In this document: positions 6,859-15,161 of the stretch, in pieces
Layout: the number at the start of each line of letters is the position of its first letter
How positions within the stretch are numbered: the first letter of the stretch is position 1
Assembly: GCA_964650485.1 (NCBI GenBank)
Contig: CAZYTX010000064.1
Location: 1-19,676, forward strand
DNA: 19,676 nt
Source of the DNA: CAZYTX01 sp964650485
Lineage (GTDB): Bacteria > RBG-13-61-14 > DATKZS01
Direction of reading: 5' to 3'
The notes under the pieces: model-generated
Told to the model about the DNA's origin: nothing
Databases searched by the model: none
What the model saw: the letters and a program-made list of their open reading frames with translations, nothing else
Program-made: the position numbers and the translations under genes

Positions 6859-6882
6859 GACCTGCCTGCCCGCACCCCTTCT

Positions 6883-9800
6883 TCAAGGCGGCGTGGTCAA
6901 GACGTGCACCAGTGAATAATGCAGGGTCTTCAGGATGAGCTTGGGGCTGGCGCCCTTGGCCATTGATAAAATTCCTCCAGTCTTTACCGGGCCGACCTCG
7001 ACAACCTGGGCGTCGGTCCATGTGCTCTTTCGTTTTTCTCCAAGGGAGCGCACCTTGAAGGCGTACTCCTCCCCGTTCTGCAGCCCCTCCACCGGGTGTC
7101 TGTCCACTCTGCCGGTCTCGACGTAATTCCAGTCAGTGTGAGCCCCCGGCTTCCAGGCCACCTCGTAGCCCCGGACCCGGGGGTCCCCGGGCTGGTCCCA
7201 TACCAGGTGCACCGCGCTCTCGGTCGGGTTCGCAAGGAAGGCCCGGGGAACTGGAAGGGGCGCATCCGAGTCCATGGCAGCCATGCGCCTGGACCTCTGC
7301 AGCGTATCATCCACGTCGCTCTTCAAGAGCGCGTCCACGCCCCGGGGAGTCTTCACGTACACCACCGCGGGCGGATAGAAAAATACCCCGGCATCGGCGC
7401 GGAGCTTCTCCGGCGGCTTGTCACCCGGATATGGCGCTATGAGGAGCGAGAACTCCTCGCTCTCCCCGTTGAAAGAAGGAGCGTTCGGCCGAAACTGGGC
7501 CCCGGCCATGATCGCCATGTCCGTGCCCAGTCCGTTCCCGCCCATGTGGGAGTAGTCCGGCTGCTTACCCTGGTATGACCCGAAGGGGTTCAGCCGCAGC
7601 TCCTGGTTCTTGTCCTTGTCCTCTTCGAGCCTCATGGGCACGAAGGCATAAGAGGAGGTCTTCTCTGAGCTCTGGGCCAGCAGGAGCCCCTTTTCTTTAT
7701 CGGTCACCGCCACCCATCCCGCGGTCACCTGGTGGTTCATGGAGTCCCACTGGGCGTTTTTGGGGTTGATCTTTGCGTAGTCCATCTCGTACCACGATGT
7801 TACGTCCAGCCAGTTGTGCTTCCATGCTTTTATGGGGTCCTCCCGGGAGGCATGGAACAGGGGATGCAACTGCAAGGGGGCCACCTCGATCCAGCCAAGG
7901 TCAAGATAACGCCTGAGCTTCTGCTGCATGGTGGAGAGGATATCCTCCTTCTTCGTGTAAGGGTAGTCAACATGGACGTCGGCCACCAGCCAGGGAACTC
8001 CATCGGGCAAGGTGAAAGTGATCTCCACCGGAGCTTCCTTGTACCCCTGCCGCGTTTTGAAAGCTATCTTTGTGAATAGTCGCGCCCTCTTGACCCCTTC
8101 CCACCGCTCTTCTGACAGGTCCGCCAGCTCATAGTATCCGGCACCGTATGTAACCGCTTTTCTACCGGTCTTGTAGGTGATGAAAGGCTCCAGGAAATCC
8201 TCGCCACCTATCAGCATACTACCCATGCGCAGGGATTTAACCCCTTTTGCCATGTCCAGCTCCATGCTGATCTCGCCGTTGTCGAGCCGCATTAATCGCT
8301 GCGCTCCTTTCACCTCGCCTTGCCCGGCCGCGTCCGCCTTTACGAGCATCAAGGTCTTGTGCTCGCGCGGCCCCAGTTTCAGGGGCACCATGAGCTCCGC
8401 GGCCGTCCTCGCATCATGCAGCTTCTCGATGTTGACCACGGAGAAGGGCACCTCCCTGCCAGCGTGGTCCAGGAGCTCGAGCCCGGAGCCAATCTCCTCC
8501 AGGATCACCGGTATCCTTGCCAGTGTAAAAGCCTCCTTGCCCTCCACCTCATCTCGTGCATCAACAACCTTGAAGCGATAAACTTCTTTGTTGTGGCTTT
8601 TCCCAGCCTCCTTTTTGCTTTTTTCCCCGGCCAGTGACAGGGCCTGCCGCGCGTAATCCCCGGCCCTGCTCACTATATCCTCTGCCACCGCCTGCCTCTC
8701 CTCGTTCACCATGGGTGTGCTCATGCCGAAGTGGGTGGTGGACACCCCCTTGACCCTCTGGAAGAAGCTCGAGTCCCGGCCGCTGTATAAAAGGTCATGC
8801 ACTGCCTTGCCGGGCGCGCCCGAAAGCAGGGCCCTTGCCTGGTAGGTGAACAGCCTCGACTCCTCCAGGTCGGTCCATATCCTGTGGCTGGGCAGCTTCT
8901 CCGCCCAGGCATAGTTCCCGTCCCAGGGCCCGTCAGCCATGTCCTGCCTTATGAGCACCTCGCCCACCGGCTCGTGGGTTTCGAGGTACTCGCCAGGGTT
9001 TGTGAACTCGGCCCACTCGTACTTGTTCACGTACCTTATGTACTCGGGCAGCCCGCCCGCGTTGGGCATCCAGCGCATGCCCCTGGGAAGGTCCATGGGC
9101 AGCCAGGTCTCGGCGTCCGCGTCAAAGTTTATGTGGATCACCAGGTCCCGCTCGACCTCGCCCTCCTCCTGCATCTTCCGCAGCTTCAGCATCCACTTCT
9201 CAAGCGATGTATAGCTCACCACGTCGCCTATGCTCACGCAGGGGAACAGCATGATGGAAGGACCTCCGTCCTGCATCCTCATCATGGTGGGGTTGTAGCG
9301 CTGCTCAGGGGGCATGACCCGGACGAAATTCGAGAAAGCGGTGAAGGGGTAGCAGGAGTAGGGAAGGATCACTCCCTCCACACCCTCCTCCTTGAGGATG
9401 GGTATGAGCCCGGTGGTGAACATGGCCTCCTGGGGCCGAACTATGGGCACGTACTCGCCGTATATGTCTTCCACTCCCGAGCCCCAGGGATTTTCGATTG
9501 ACCAGCGTATGGCAGCCCTGACCTCGTCCCCGGTCATGGCGGAAAAAAGGCTGTTCGAGTACGGCGCAAGCAGTATCTCGTCCTTGCCCGCTTCCACCCG
9601 CTCCTTTATACCCTCGATGATGTCGGGCGCGTACTCGGGGATTATGTTCTCAAGGGTGAACAGGTTCTCCGACTCCCAGTAGCCTTTTGCGTCCAGTCCC
9701 TTTTGGTTGGCCTCGTTCAGCATCCGGATGATCTCTCTTACTATCCTGATGTCGGTGCCGAAGCCGGCCTCGTCCGGGGTGTCGCCCCGCCAGGAATGGT

Positions 9801-9930
9801 AGAAGTTGGCGTGGAACCCGAGTATCACGTAGACCTTGTAGGGCACGTCCTTGTTTTTCGCTCCCGCGCCCTGGCCGAACGTCAAGGCAAGGACACCGAT
9901 CAGCAGCGCCGCTGTGAGCTTTTGTCTCAT
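6883..9930 (-). CDS. Exported large glycosidase-like protein with C-terminal fibronectin type III domain
   Basis: A 1015-residue protein with a signal peptide (hydrophobic 5-20, cleavage likely after AGA at about 22-24). The N-terminal 400 residues resemble the (beta/alpha)7 barrel of the GH38/GH57 superfamily: GFHANFYHSW near the start, a YWESENLFTLENIIPEYAP helix, EAGKDEILLAPYSNSLF, then PQEAMFTTGLIPILKEEGV, and a strand with INFDADAETW. About 430-890 is beta-rich, as expected for an alpha-mannosidase-type C-terminal region. An FN3 domain occupies about 893-982 (AVHLVWDQPGDP, YEVAWKPG, GLQNGEEYAFKVRS), followed by a 33-residue tail. A G-run ribosome site precedes the ATG. Likely substrate: an alpha-linked polysaccharide or glycan outside the inner membrane. 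The family assignment is from fold-level resemblance and the catalytic residues were not identified with certainty. Confidence 0.7.
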   Translation of the reverse strand: MRQKLTAALLIGVLALTFGQGAGAKNKDVPYKVYVILGFHANFYHSWRGDTPDEAGFGTDIRIVREIIRMLNEANQKGLDAKGYWESENLFTLENIIPEYAPDIIEGIKERVEAGKDEILLAPYSNSLFSAMTGDEVRAAIRWSIENPWGSGVEDIYGEYVPIVRPQEAMFTTGLIPILKEEGVEGVILPYSCYPFTAFSNFVRVMPPEQRYNPTMMRMQDGGPSIMLFPCVSIGDVVSYTSLEKWMLKLRKMQEEGEVERDLVIHINFDADAETWLPMDLPRGMRWMPNAGGLPEYIRYVNKYEWAEFTNPGEYLETHEPVGEVLIRQDMADGPWDGNYAWAEKLPSHRIWTDLEESRLFTYQARALLSGAPGKAVHDLLYSGRDSSFFQRVKGVSTTHFGMSTPMVNEERQAVAEDIVSRAGDYARQALSLAGEKSKKEAGKSHNKEVYRFKVVDARDEVEGKEAFTLARIPVILEEIGSGLELLDHAGREVPFSVVNIEKLHDARTAAELMVPLKLGPREHKTLMLVKADAAGQGEVKGAQRLMRLDNGEISMELDMAKGVKSLRMGSMLIGGEDFLEPFITYKTGRKAVTYGAGYYELADLSEERWEGVKRARLFTKIAFKTRQGYKEAPVEITFTLPDGVPWLVADVHVDYPYTKKEDILSTMQQKLRRYLDLGWIEVAPLQLHPLFHASREDPIKAWKHNWLDVTSWYEMDYAKINPKNAQWDSMNHQVTAGWVAVTDKEKGLLLAQSSEKTSSYAFVPMRLEEDKDKNQELRLNPFGSYQGKQPDYSHMGGNGLGTDMAIMAGAQFRPNAPSFNGESEEFSLLIAPYPGDKPPEKLRADAGVFFYPPAVVYVKTPRGVDALLKSDVDDTLQRSRRMAAMDSDAPLPVPRAFLANPTESAVHLVWDQPGDPRVRGYEVAWKPGAHTDWNYVETGRVDRHPVEGLQNGEEYAFKVRSLGEKRKSTWTDAQVVEVGPVKTGGILSMAKGASPKLILKTLHYSLVHVLTTPP

Positions 9931-10039
9931 TACACACCCCCCGCAAAAAAAGCTAATGAAAACCCTTGCACGTCCAAATTGTCACAGAAAGGTGAAAATG
10001 TATGTTAACCCCAAAGCAACTAAAAATACAAATGTTAGA

Positions 10040-10066
10040 TTGCAGGGAAAATTATGGTAATATTAT
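10040..10066 (+). promoter_or_regulatory. Candidate promoter of the glmU operon
   Basis: TTGCAG (10040-10045) lies 15 bases before TATTAT (10061-10066), or 17 before the overlapping TTATAG (10063-10068). It sits at the end of an AT-rich divergent gap (9931-10096), about 25 bases upstream of a strong AGGGGGGAT ribosome site for glmU. The boxes are imperfect. I saw no convincing divergent promoter for the glycosidase-like gene and no glmS-type ribozyme. Confidence 0.45.
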
Positions 10067-10096
10067 AGCTTGTTTTATGCAGGGGGGATTTTTTAG

Positions 10097-11584
10097 ATGA
10101 AGGGACTTGCCGTCATAATCCTTGCAGCGGGCGAGGGCACCCGCATGAAGTCGGACACGGCCAAGGTGCTGCATCCCCTCATGGGAAAACCGCTTGTTTA
10201 CTATGCGCTGGAGGCTGCAAAGGCCCTGGAACCCGAGCGGCTGGTAGTTGTGGTGGGGGACCAGGCAGACCAGGTAAAAGCCGAGCTTGCGGACCAGGGG
10301 GTAAGGTTCGCCCTGCAAAAGGAACAGAAAGGCACCGCCCATGCCGTGGCCAAGGCCATGCCCTCGCTAAAAGGGTTCAAGGGCCAGGTGATGGTCATCT
10401 ACGCGGACACGCCGCTGGTGAGGGCAAAGACCCTCAAGAGCCTCGCAGCAATGCACCGCGGAAAAAAAGCGGCCATCACCCTGATGACCGCAAAGGTGTC
10501 CGGCCCCTATGGATACGGCCGCATCATGCGCGACCACAAGGGAAGGATAAAGGCCATAATCGAGGAAAAAGACTGCACGCCCGGGCAGCGCAGCATTAAA
10601 GAGATAAACCCGGGCATGTACTGCTATGACACGGAATTCTTGAAGAGCGCACTGCCAAAGGTGAAAAACAAGAACAAGCAGGGCGAGTATTACCTCACCG
10701 ACCTGGTGCAGATAGCCGTGGATTCCGGGGTCTCGCCGGCATCGGCCATGATCGGGGACAACTCCGAGATCATGGGGGTAAACTCCAGATGGGACATGGC
10801 AAAGGTGACGGCCGCCCTTATAAGCCGCATCAACCATCAGCACGCACGTTCTGGAGTGACCATCGTGTCCCAGGAGAACACATATATCCAGCCGGGGGTA
10901 AAGATCGGAAAAGACACCGTGGTCGAGCCGGGCGCCTGGATCGAGGGAAGGACAAAGATAGGGTCCGGCTCAAAAGTGGAGATGCAGGCCAGGATAAAAA
11001 ACTCGAAGCTGGCATCGGGCGTCGTGGTGGAGATGTGCTCCCGTATTGAAGACTCTACTGTCGAGAAGGGGGCCAGGATAAAGACGGGCTCAGTGATCGA
11101 GGAGAGCAGGGTGGGCCAAGGATCACAGGTGGGGCCAATGGCACACCTGCGGCCAGGATCAGTGATCGGCAAGGACGCGAGGATAGGAAACTTCGTGGAG
11201 ACCAAGAAGGCGCTGATAAAGGAAGGTGCCAAGAGCTCGCATCTCTCTTACATAGGCGACGCAGAGGTTGGCAGGCGCGTGAACCTCGGGTGCGGGTTCA
11301 TAACCTGCAACTACGACGGCAAGGACAAGTGGAAGACCGTGATCGAGGACCACGTGTTCGTGGGCTCGGACACCCAGACCGTGGCGCCGGTAAGGATTGG
11401 CAGGGGCGCATACATTGGCTCCGGCTCGACCATTGACAAGGACATACCACAGGGATCGCTCGCACTCACCCGGGCGCCTTTGGTGATAAAGGAGGGCTGG
11501 GCCAGGAAGAAGAAGTCTTCTAAAAGCTCGTCCGCGAAAAAAGGCAAGAAAAAGAGCCCGAAATCAAAAGGGAGACCAAAGTAG
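10097..11584 (+). CDS. glmU: Bifunctional UDP-GlcNAc pyrophosphorylase / glucosamine-1-phosphate N-acetyltransferase
   Basis: Acetylates glucosamine-1-phosphate and then couples it to UTP, giving UDP-GlcNAc for peptidoglycan and lipid A. The uridylyltransferase domain has ILAAGEGTRMKS (8-19), the lysine of KVLHPLMGKP and YADTPLV. The C-terminal left-handed beta-helix has many hexapeptide repeats and the acetyltransferase site: His382 in KSSHLSYIGDAEVG, NYDGKDKWKT and VFVGSDTQTVAPV. The final KEGWARK matches the usual C-terminus. An extra tail of about 25 residues made almost only of Lys, Ser, Gly and Ala follows (471-495), longer than in the E. coli enzyme. It is the first gene of the operon; glmS starts one base after its stop. 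Confidence 0.97.
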   Translation: MKGLAVIILAAGEGTRMKSDTAKVLHPLMGKPLVYYALEAAKALEPERLVVVVGDQADQVKAELADQGVRFALQKEQKGTAHAVAKAMPSLKGFKGQVMVIYADTPLVRAKTLKSLAAMHRGKKAAITLMTAKVSGPYGYGRIMRDHKGRIKAIIEEKDCTPGQRSIKEINPGMYCYDTEFLKSALPKVKNKNKQGEYYLTDLVQIAVDSGVSPASAMIGDNSEIMGVNSRWDMAKVTAALISRINHQHARSGVTIVSQENTYIQPGVKIGKDTVVEPGAWIEGRTKIGSGSKVEMQARIKNSKLASGVVVEMCSRIEDSTVEKGARIKTGSVIEESRVGQGSQVGPMAHLRPGSVIGKDARIGNFVETKKALIKEGAKSSHLSYIGDAEVGRRVNLGCGFITCNYDGKDKWKTVIEDHVFVGSDTQTVAPVRIGRGAYIGSGSTIDKDIPQGSLALTRAPLVIKEGWARKKKSSKSSSAKKGKKKSPKSKGRPK

Positions 11585-11585
11585 G

Positions 11586-13418
11586 ATGTGCGGCATTGTC
11601 GGCTTTGTGGGAAAGCGGGAATCATCCCCCATACTCATGGACGGGCTAAAAAGGCTCGAGTACCGGGGCTACGACTCCGCGGGCATCGCCCTTGTCCAGG
11701 ACGGCGGCCTGGTGGTGAGGCGCTGCAAGGGTAAGCTCGCGGCACTGGAGTGCGAGCTAGACGGCCAGCCTGTAAACGGCTTCGCCGGGATAGGCCACAC
11801 CAGGTGGGCCACCCACGGGAAGCCGTCCACGGAGAACGCGCACCCCCACAGCGTGGGCCAGGTGGCGGTGGTGCACAACGGTATCATCGAGAACCACGCC
11901 GCGCTCAAGCGAGAGCTCGTTGCAGGCGGCAGTGTCTTCACCTCCGAGACCGACACCGAGGTCATAGCCCACCTGGTGGACAAGCACCTGGGCAGGGGGC
12001 TGGAATTCGAGGCCGCGGTAAGGGAGGCCATAGCCGAGCTGCACGGGGCCTACGCCATAGTCGCAATCTGCGCAAAGGAGCCGGAAAAGATAATAGCGGC
12101 CAAGGCCGCCTCCCCCCTCATACTGGGCCTGGGAGAGGGCGAGAACATGGTGGCGTCGGACATGCCGGCCATACTCCCCCACACCAGGCGGGTGATGGTG
12201 ATGGAGGACCACGAGTACGCGGTCATAACACCCGAGCGGGTCGAGCTCAAGGACGTGCACGGCAAGCCGGTGCAAAGACAGCCCAGGGAGGTTGACTGGA
12301 CACCGGCAATGGCTGAAAAAGGCGGGTACAAGCACTTCATGCTCAAAGAGATCTTCGAGCAGTCAAGGGCCATAGCCGACACCATGGCGGGACGCATGCT
12401 TTCCGAGACCCTTGACATCGAGTTCGAGGACTTCGCCATGACCGGGACAGAGCTTAGCGCCATCAACCAGGCCGCGATCGTGGCATGCGGCACTGCATGG
12501 CACGCCGGCCTGGTGGGCAAGTACATGATCGAGAGGATGGCCCGGGCGCCTGTGACAACCGACATAGCATCGGAGTTCAGGTACCGGGACCCCATAGTGG
12601 GAGAGGACACCCTGCTCATACTTATCAGCCAGTCAGGGGAGACCGCGGACACACTGGCCGCTTTGGAGGAAGGAAAACGCCGAGGCTGCAAGGTGCTCTC
12701 CATATGCAACGTCATGGACTCTTCCATCACCAGGAAGTCGGACCACGTGATCTACACCAGGGCCGGGCCAGAGATCGGGGTTGCCTCGACAAAGGCTTTC
12801 ACCTGCCAGCTAATAGTGCTCTACCTCCTGGCCCTCTACTGGGCCAAGGCAAAAGGCGCACTCGATGGAGAGCGGCTTAAAAGCAAGTTCCAGGCGGCCA
12901 TGCACGTGCCCGCGCTCGTGGAGGAGACCCTCAAGAACCACGACAAGGTGCAGGCCGTGGCCAGGAAATTCTACAAGCAGCCGGGCTACTTCTTTATAGG
13001 ACGCGGCATTAACTTCCCCGTGGCACTGGAAGGGGCGCTCAAGCTGAAAGAGATAAGCTATATCCACGCCGAGGGATACCCCGCGGGAGAGCTAAAGCAC
13101 GGGCCGATAGCTCTGGTGGACGAGAGGATGCCGGTGGTGGTGCTGGCCGCGAGGAACGCCATGTTCGACAAGGTGCTCTCCAACCTGGAGGAGGTCGCTG
13201 CCAGGGAAGGCAGGATAATAGCACTGGTGAACCCTGGAGACGAGGACAAGGTGGCTGACAAGGCCGAGGAGGTCATAGTTGTACCCGACTCCGAGGACGA
13301 GCTCATGCCCCTGCTACTGACAGTGCCACTCCAGCTACTGGCTTACCACGTGGCAGTGCTGAACGGCACTGACGTTGACCAGCCAAGGAACCTGGCAAAG
13401 AGCGTGACCGTGGAATGA
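11586..13418 (+). CDS. glmS: Glutamine--fructose-6-phosphate aminotransferase (isomerizing)
   Basis: Converts fructose-6-phosphate and glutamine to glucosamine-6-phosphate, the committed step of hexosamine synthesis. Met removal exposes the catalytic Cys2 (CGIVGFVG). RWATHGKPS and the HNGIIENH segment complete the glutaminase domain. Two SIS domains follow: the first has SQSGETADTLAALE and the second ALEGALKLKEISYIHAEGY. The protein ends PRNLAKSVTVE, the normal GlmS terminus. The 610-residue length is standard. It overlaps pyrE by four bases (ATGA), so the two are likely translationally coupled. There is no room for a glmS ribozyme in the one-base gap before it. Confidence 0.98.
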   Translation: MCGIVGFVGKRESSPILMDGLKRLEYRGYDSAGIALVQDGGLVVRRCKGKLAALECELDGQPVNGFAGIGHTRWATHGKPSTENAHPHSVGQVAVVHNGIIENHAALKRELVAGGSVFTSETDTEVIAHLVDKHLGRGLEFEAAVREAIAELHGAYAIVAICAKEPEKIIAAKAASPLILGLGEGENMVASDMPAILPHTRRVMVMEDHEYAVITPERVELKDVHGKPVQRQPREVDWTPAMAEKGGYKHFMLKEIFEQSRAIADTMAGRMLSETLDIEFEDFAMTGTELSAINQAAIVACGTAWHAGLVGKYMIERMARAPVTTDIASEFRYRDPIVGEDTLLILISQSGETADTLAALEEGKRRGCKVLSICNVMDSSITRKSDHVIYTRAGPEIGVASTKAFTCQLIVLYLLALYWAKAKGALDGERLKSKFQAAMHVPALVEETLKNHDKVQAVARKFYKQPGYFFIGRGINFPVALEGALKLKEISYIHAEGYPAGELKHGPIALVDERMPVVVLAARNAMFDKVLSNLEEVAAREGRIIALVNPGDEDKVADKAEEVIVVPDSEDELMPLLLTVPLQLLAYHVAVLNGTDVDQPRNLAKSVTVE

Positions 13419-14002
13419 AAAAGAGCCGCGATAAAGACGCCCGGCAAAGGCTTATGCAAATAATTCTCGAGAACTCCTTCAAGCTGGGGGAGTTCACACT
13501 GGCCTCGGGGAAAAAAAGCGACTACTACATTGACTGCCGCACCACTACCCTGCACCCGGAAGGCTCGGCTATAATCGTAAGGCTCATGGTCCCCATACTG
13601 GAGGAATGGGACATCCAGCAGGTGGGAGGGCTCACCCTGGGCGCCGACCCCATTGTCTCGGTCATAAGCATGGGGACAAGCGACCCCGCGATCCTGGGAA
13701 GGCAGGTGCCGGCCTTCATCGTGCGCAAGCAAACAAAGCAGCACGGAAGGGCCAATAAGATCGAGGGCTGCTTTGAAAAGGGCCTGCGAACCGCCATAAT
13801 CGAGGACGTGATCACCACCGGGGGATCCGCGCTGAAAGCGCTAGAAGCGGCAGCAGAAGCAGGAGCAAAGGTTTCTGGTGTGATCGCGGTAGTGGACCGC
13901 GAGGAAGGCGGCAGGGAGGCCATTGAAAGCCGGGGCCATCCTGTGCGCGCACTCTTCACCGCCTCAGAGCTGAAACAAGAGGCCAAGAAATCAGGCCAAT
14001 GA
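13415..14002 (+). CDS. pyrE: Orotate phosphoribosyltransferase
   Basis: Forms orotidine-5'-phosphate from orotate and PRPP in de novo pyrimidine synthesis. The PRPP-binding signature IIEDVITTGGSAL is intact. Upstream there are the orotate-side FTLASGKKSDYYIDCR loop and a lysine-rich flexible loop, FIVRKQTKQHGR. The length is 195 residues, within the family range (about 190-215). It overlaps glmS by ATGA and the next gene by ATGA as well. Its place in a hexosamine operon is sensible, since pyrimidines supply the UTP that GlmU consumes, but the coupling is not a widespread arrangement that I can name. Confidence 0.95.
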   Translation: MKKSRDKDARQRLMQIILENSFKLGEFTLASGKKSDYYIDCRTTTLHPEGSAIIVRLMVPILEEWDIQQVGGLTLGADPIVSVISMGTSDPAILGRQVPAFIVRKQTKQHGRANKIEGCFEKGLRTAIIEDVITTGGSALKALEAAAEAGAKVSGVIAVVDREEGGREAIESRGHPVRALFTASELKQEAKKSGQ

Positions 14003-15039
14003 AGCAGCCGGGCGCCGCAAGTGCGGTCTCTATCCCATTACTCTGCCTCTTCCTTGTCACTTGTTTCTTGTCTTGCAGCGCGGCCGAGTACAATCTTTTA
14101 CAGGGCCGGGCAGGGGACCCGAGGGAGATAATCGCCAAACACCCCGACGCGGGACACCTGATTAAAGACGTGCCATTCATACCCCAGGAAAGGTATGCCT
14201 GCGGCCCGGCAAGCGTGGCCATGGTGCTCCGCTTCCACGGAAAAGACGCTTCTCAGGAAGAGATCGCGGAGCGCTTTTTCACCGACGCGGTTCCCGGCAC
14301 GTTCCCCATGGACCTCATGATCGCGGCCACCGAGGCCGGGATGGAGGCCCACTGGAGGACCGGGAGCATGCACACCCTAAAGCAGCAGGTGGACCAGGAC
14401 AGACCGGTGATAGTGTTTTTAAACCTCCTGCCAAATCCCCTGTCGGCAAGGCACTTCGCAGTGGCAGTCGGATACCTCGGCCAAAAGGGAAAAGATTACG
14501 TGGTGCTACACTCCGGAAAGCACTCATGGAAGATGGTGTCCGTGAAAAGGTTCAACAGACAGTGGGAGCGCACCGAGTACATGATGATGACCGTGGGGCC
14601 CAAGGCCCCTCAAAACGTGGTCGAGCTAACCCGCCTTGGGAACCTGTTTCTCAAACAGGGGAAGCCAGAAGCCGCGGTCCGCTACTACATGCAGGCCCTT
14701 GAACAGGAGCCCGATAATTTCGCGGTCCTGAATAACCTCTCAGAGGCATGGCGCAGGGCGGGAGATTACAATAAGGCACTCCTCTTTGCCGGCCGGGCGG
14801 TCAAGCTCTCGGGCGGCCGGGACCCCAGGGCTTTGCATACCAGGGCCGAGGCGCGAATGGCTGCGGGCGACCGGGAGGCCGCTGTATCGGACTACAGGAG
14901 GGCCATGGACATGTGCGAAAAGGTGTGCAAGAAGGGACGCGGAGAAGGAGCGGGAGAGGGCAGGGCATGCGAGGGCTCCTGGCAAGAGGCCTGCAAAAGA
15001 GCGGCATCCGCACTGGAGAGTAAGCGAGAGAAGCACTAA
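13999..15039 (+). CDS. PA2778-like C39-type cysteine peptidase lipoprotein with TPR repeats
   Basis: A 346-residue protein with a lipoprotein signal ending FLSC (Cys26 likely lipidated). The peptidase core opens with VPFIPQERYACGPASVAM: oxyanion Gln63 and nucleophile Cys68. Catalytic His152 is in ARHFAVAVGY. The following strand VVLHSGK replaces the Asp region of classic C39 enzymes, as is usual in the PA2778 group. TPR helices fill about 210-305 (LGNLFLKQGKPEAAVRYYMQ, NNLSEAWRRAGDYNKAL). The last 40 residues are Cys- and Lys-rich. PA2778 homologs usually sit beside a PA2779-type membrane peptide gene, which I do not see here. It overlaps pyrE by ATGA as the last gene of the operon. Substrate unknown. 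Confidence 0.83.
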   Translation: MKQPGAASAVSIPLLCLFLVTCFLSCSAAEYNLLQGRAGDPREIIAKHPDAGHLIKDVPFIPQERYACGPASVAMVLRFHGKDASQEEIAERFFTDAVPGTFPMDLMIAATEAGMEAHWRTGSMHTLKQQVDQDRPVIVFLNLLPNPLSARHFAVAVGYLGQKGKDYVVLHSGKHSWKMVSVKRFNRQWERTEYMMMTVGPKAPQNVVELTRLGNLFLKQGKPEAAVRYYMQALEQEPDNFAVLNNLSEAWRRAGDYNKALLFAGRAVKLSGGRDPRALHTRAEARMAAGDREAAVSDYRRAMDMCEKVCKKGRGEGAGEGRACEGSWQEACKRAASALESKREKH

Positions 15040-15067
15040 CATTGTAATCAGTGCCCGTTGCGGACCG

Positions 15068-15153
15068 GCCTTTATACCCCGAAGGGGTTTAATATAGTAG
15101 CCCAGGGCAAGTCCCGTCAGGGACGCCGCCCTGGGTAGATGGCTAATAAAGGC
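15068..15153. repeat. Compact three-way-junction palindromic element, REP-like
   Basis: The element forms three nested stems. An outer stem pairs GCCTTTA (15068-15074) with TAAAGGC (15147-15153). A small hairpin is ACCCC-GAA-GGGGT (15076-15088). A long hairpin pairs CCCAGGGC (15101-15108) with GCCCTGGG (15128-15135) and carries an inner stem GTCCC-GTCA-GGGAC (15111-15124). The closed structure is followed by seven T, so it could also end transcription from the upstream operon. The CCCAGGGC/GCCCTGGG hairpin with a CCCC-GAA-GGGG partner resembles intergenic repeat families of several environmental phyla. Only one copy is in this window, so its repeat status is an inference. Confidence 0.6.
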
Positions 15154-15161
15154 TTTTTTTA

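Noticed and set aside
7096..9501. Several plus-strand frames opposite the glycosidase-like gene
   Set aside because: They lie opposite a single 1015-codon gene with a signal peptide and domains, and their translations show no motif.
9931..10096. glmS-type ribozyme or riboswitch before the glm operon
   Set aside because: The gap is 166 bases, AT-rich, with no conserved ribozyme core visible, and it precedes glmU, not glmS.
15154..15160. T-run as a standard intrinsic terminator only
   Set aside because: The adjacent outer stem is just seven AT-containing pairs and the strong hairpin is 19 bases away, so termination is possible but not the clear main role.
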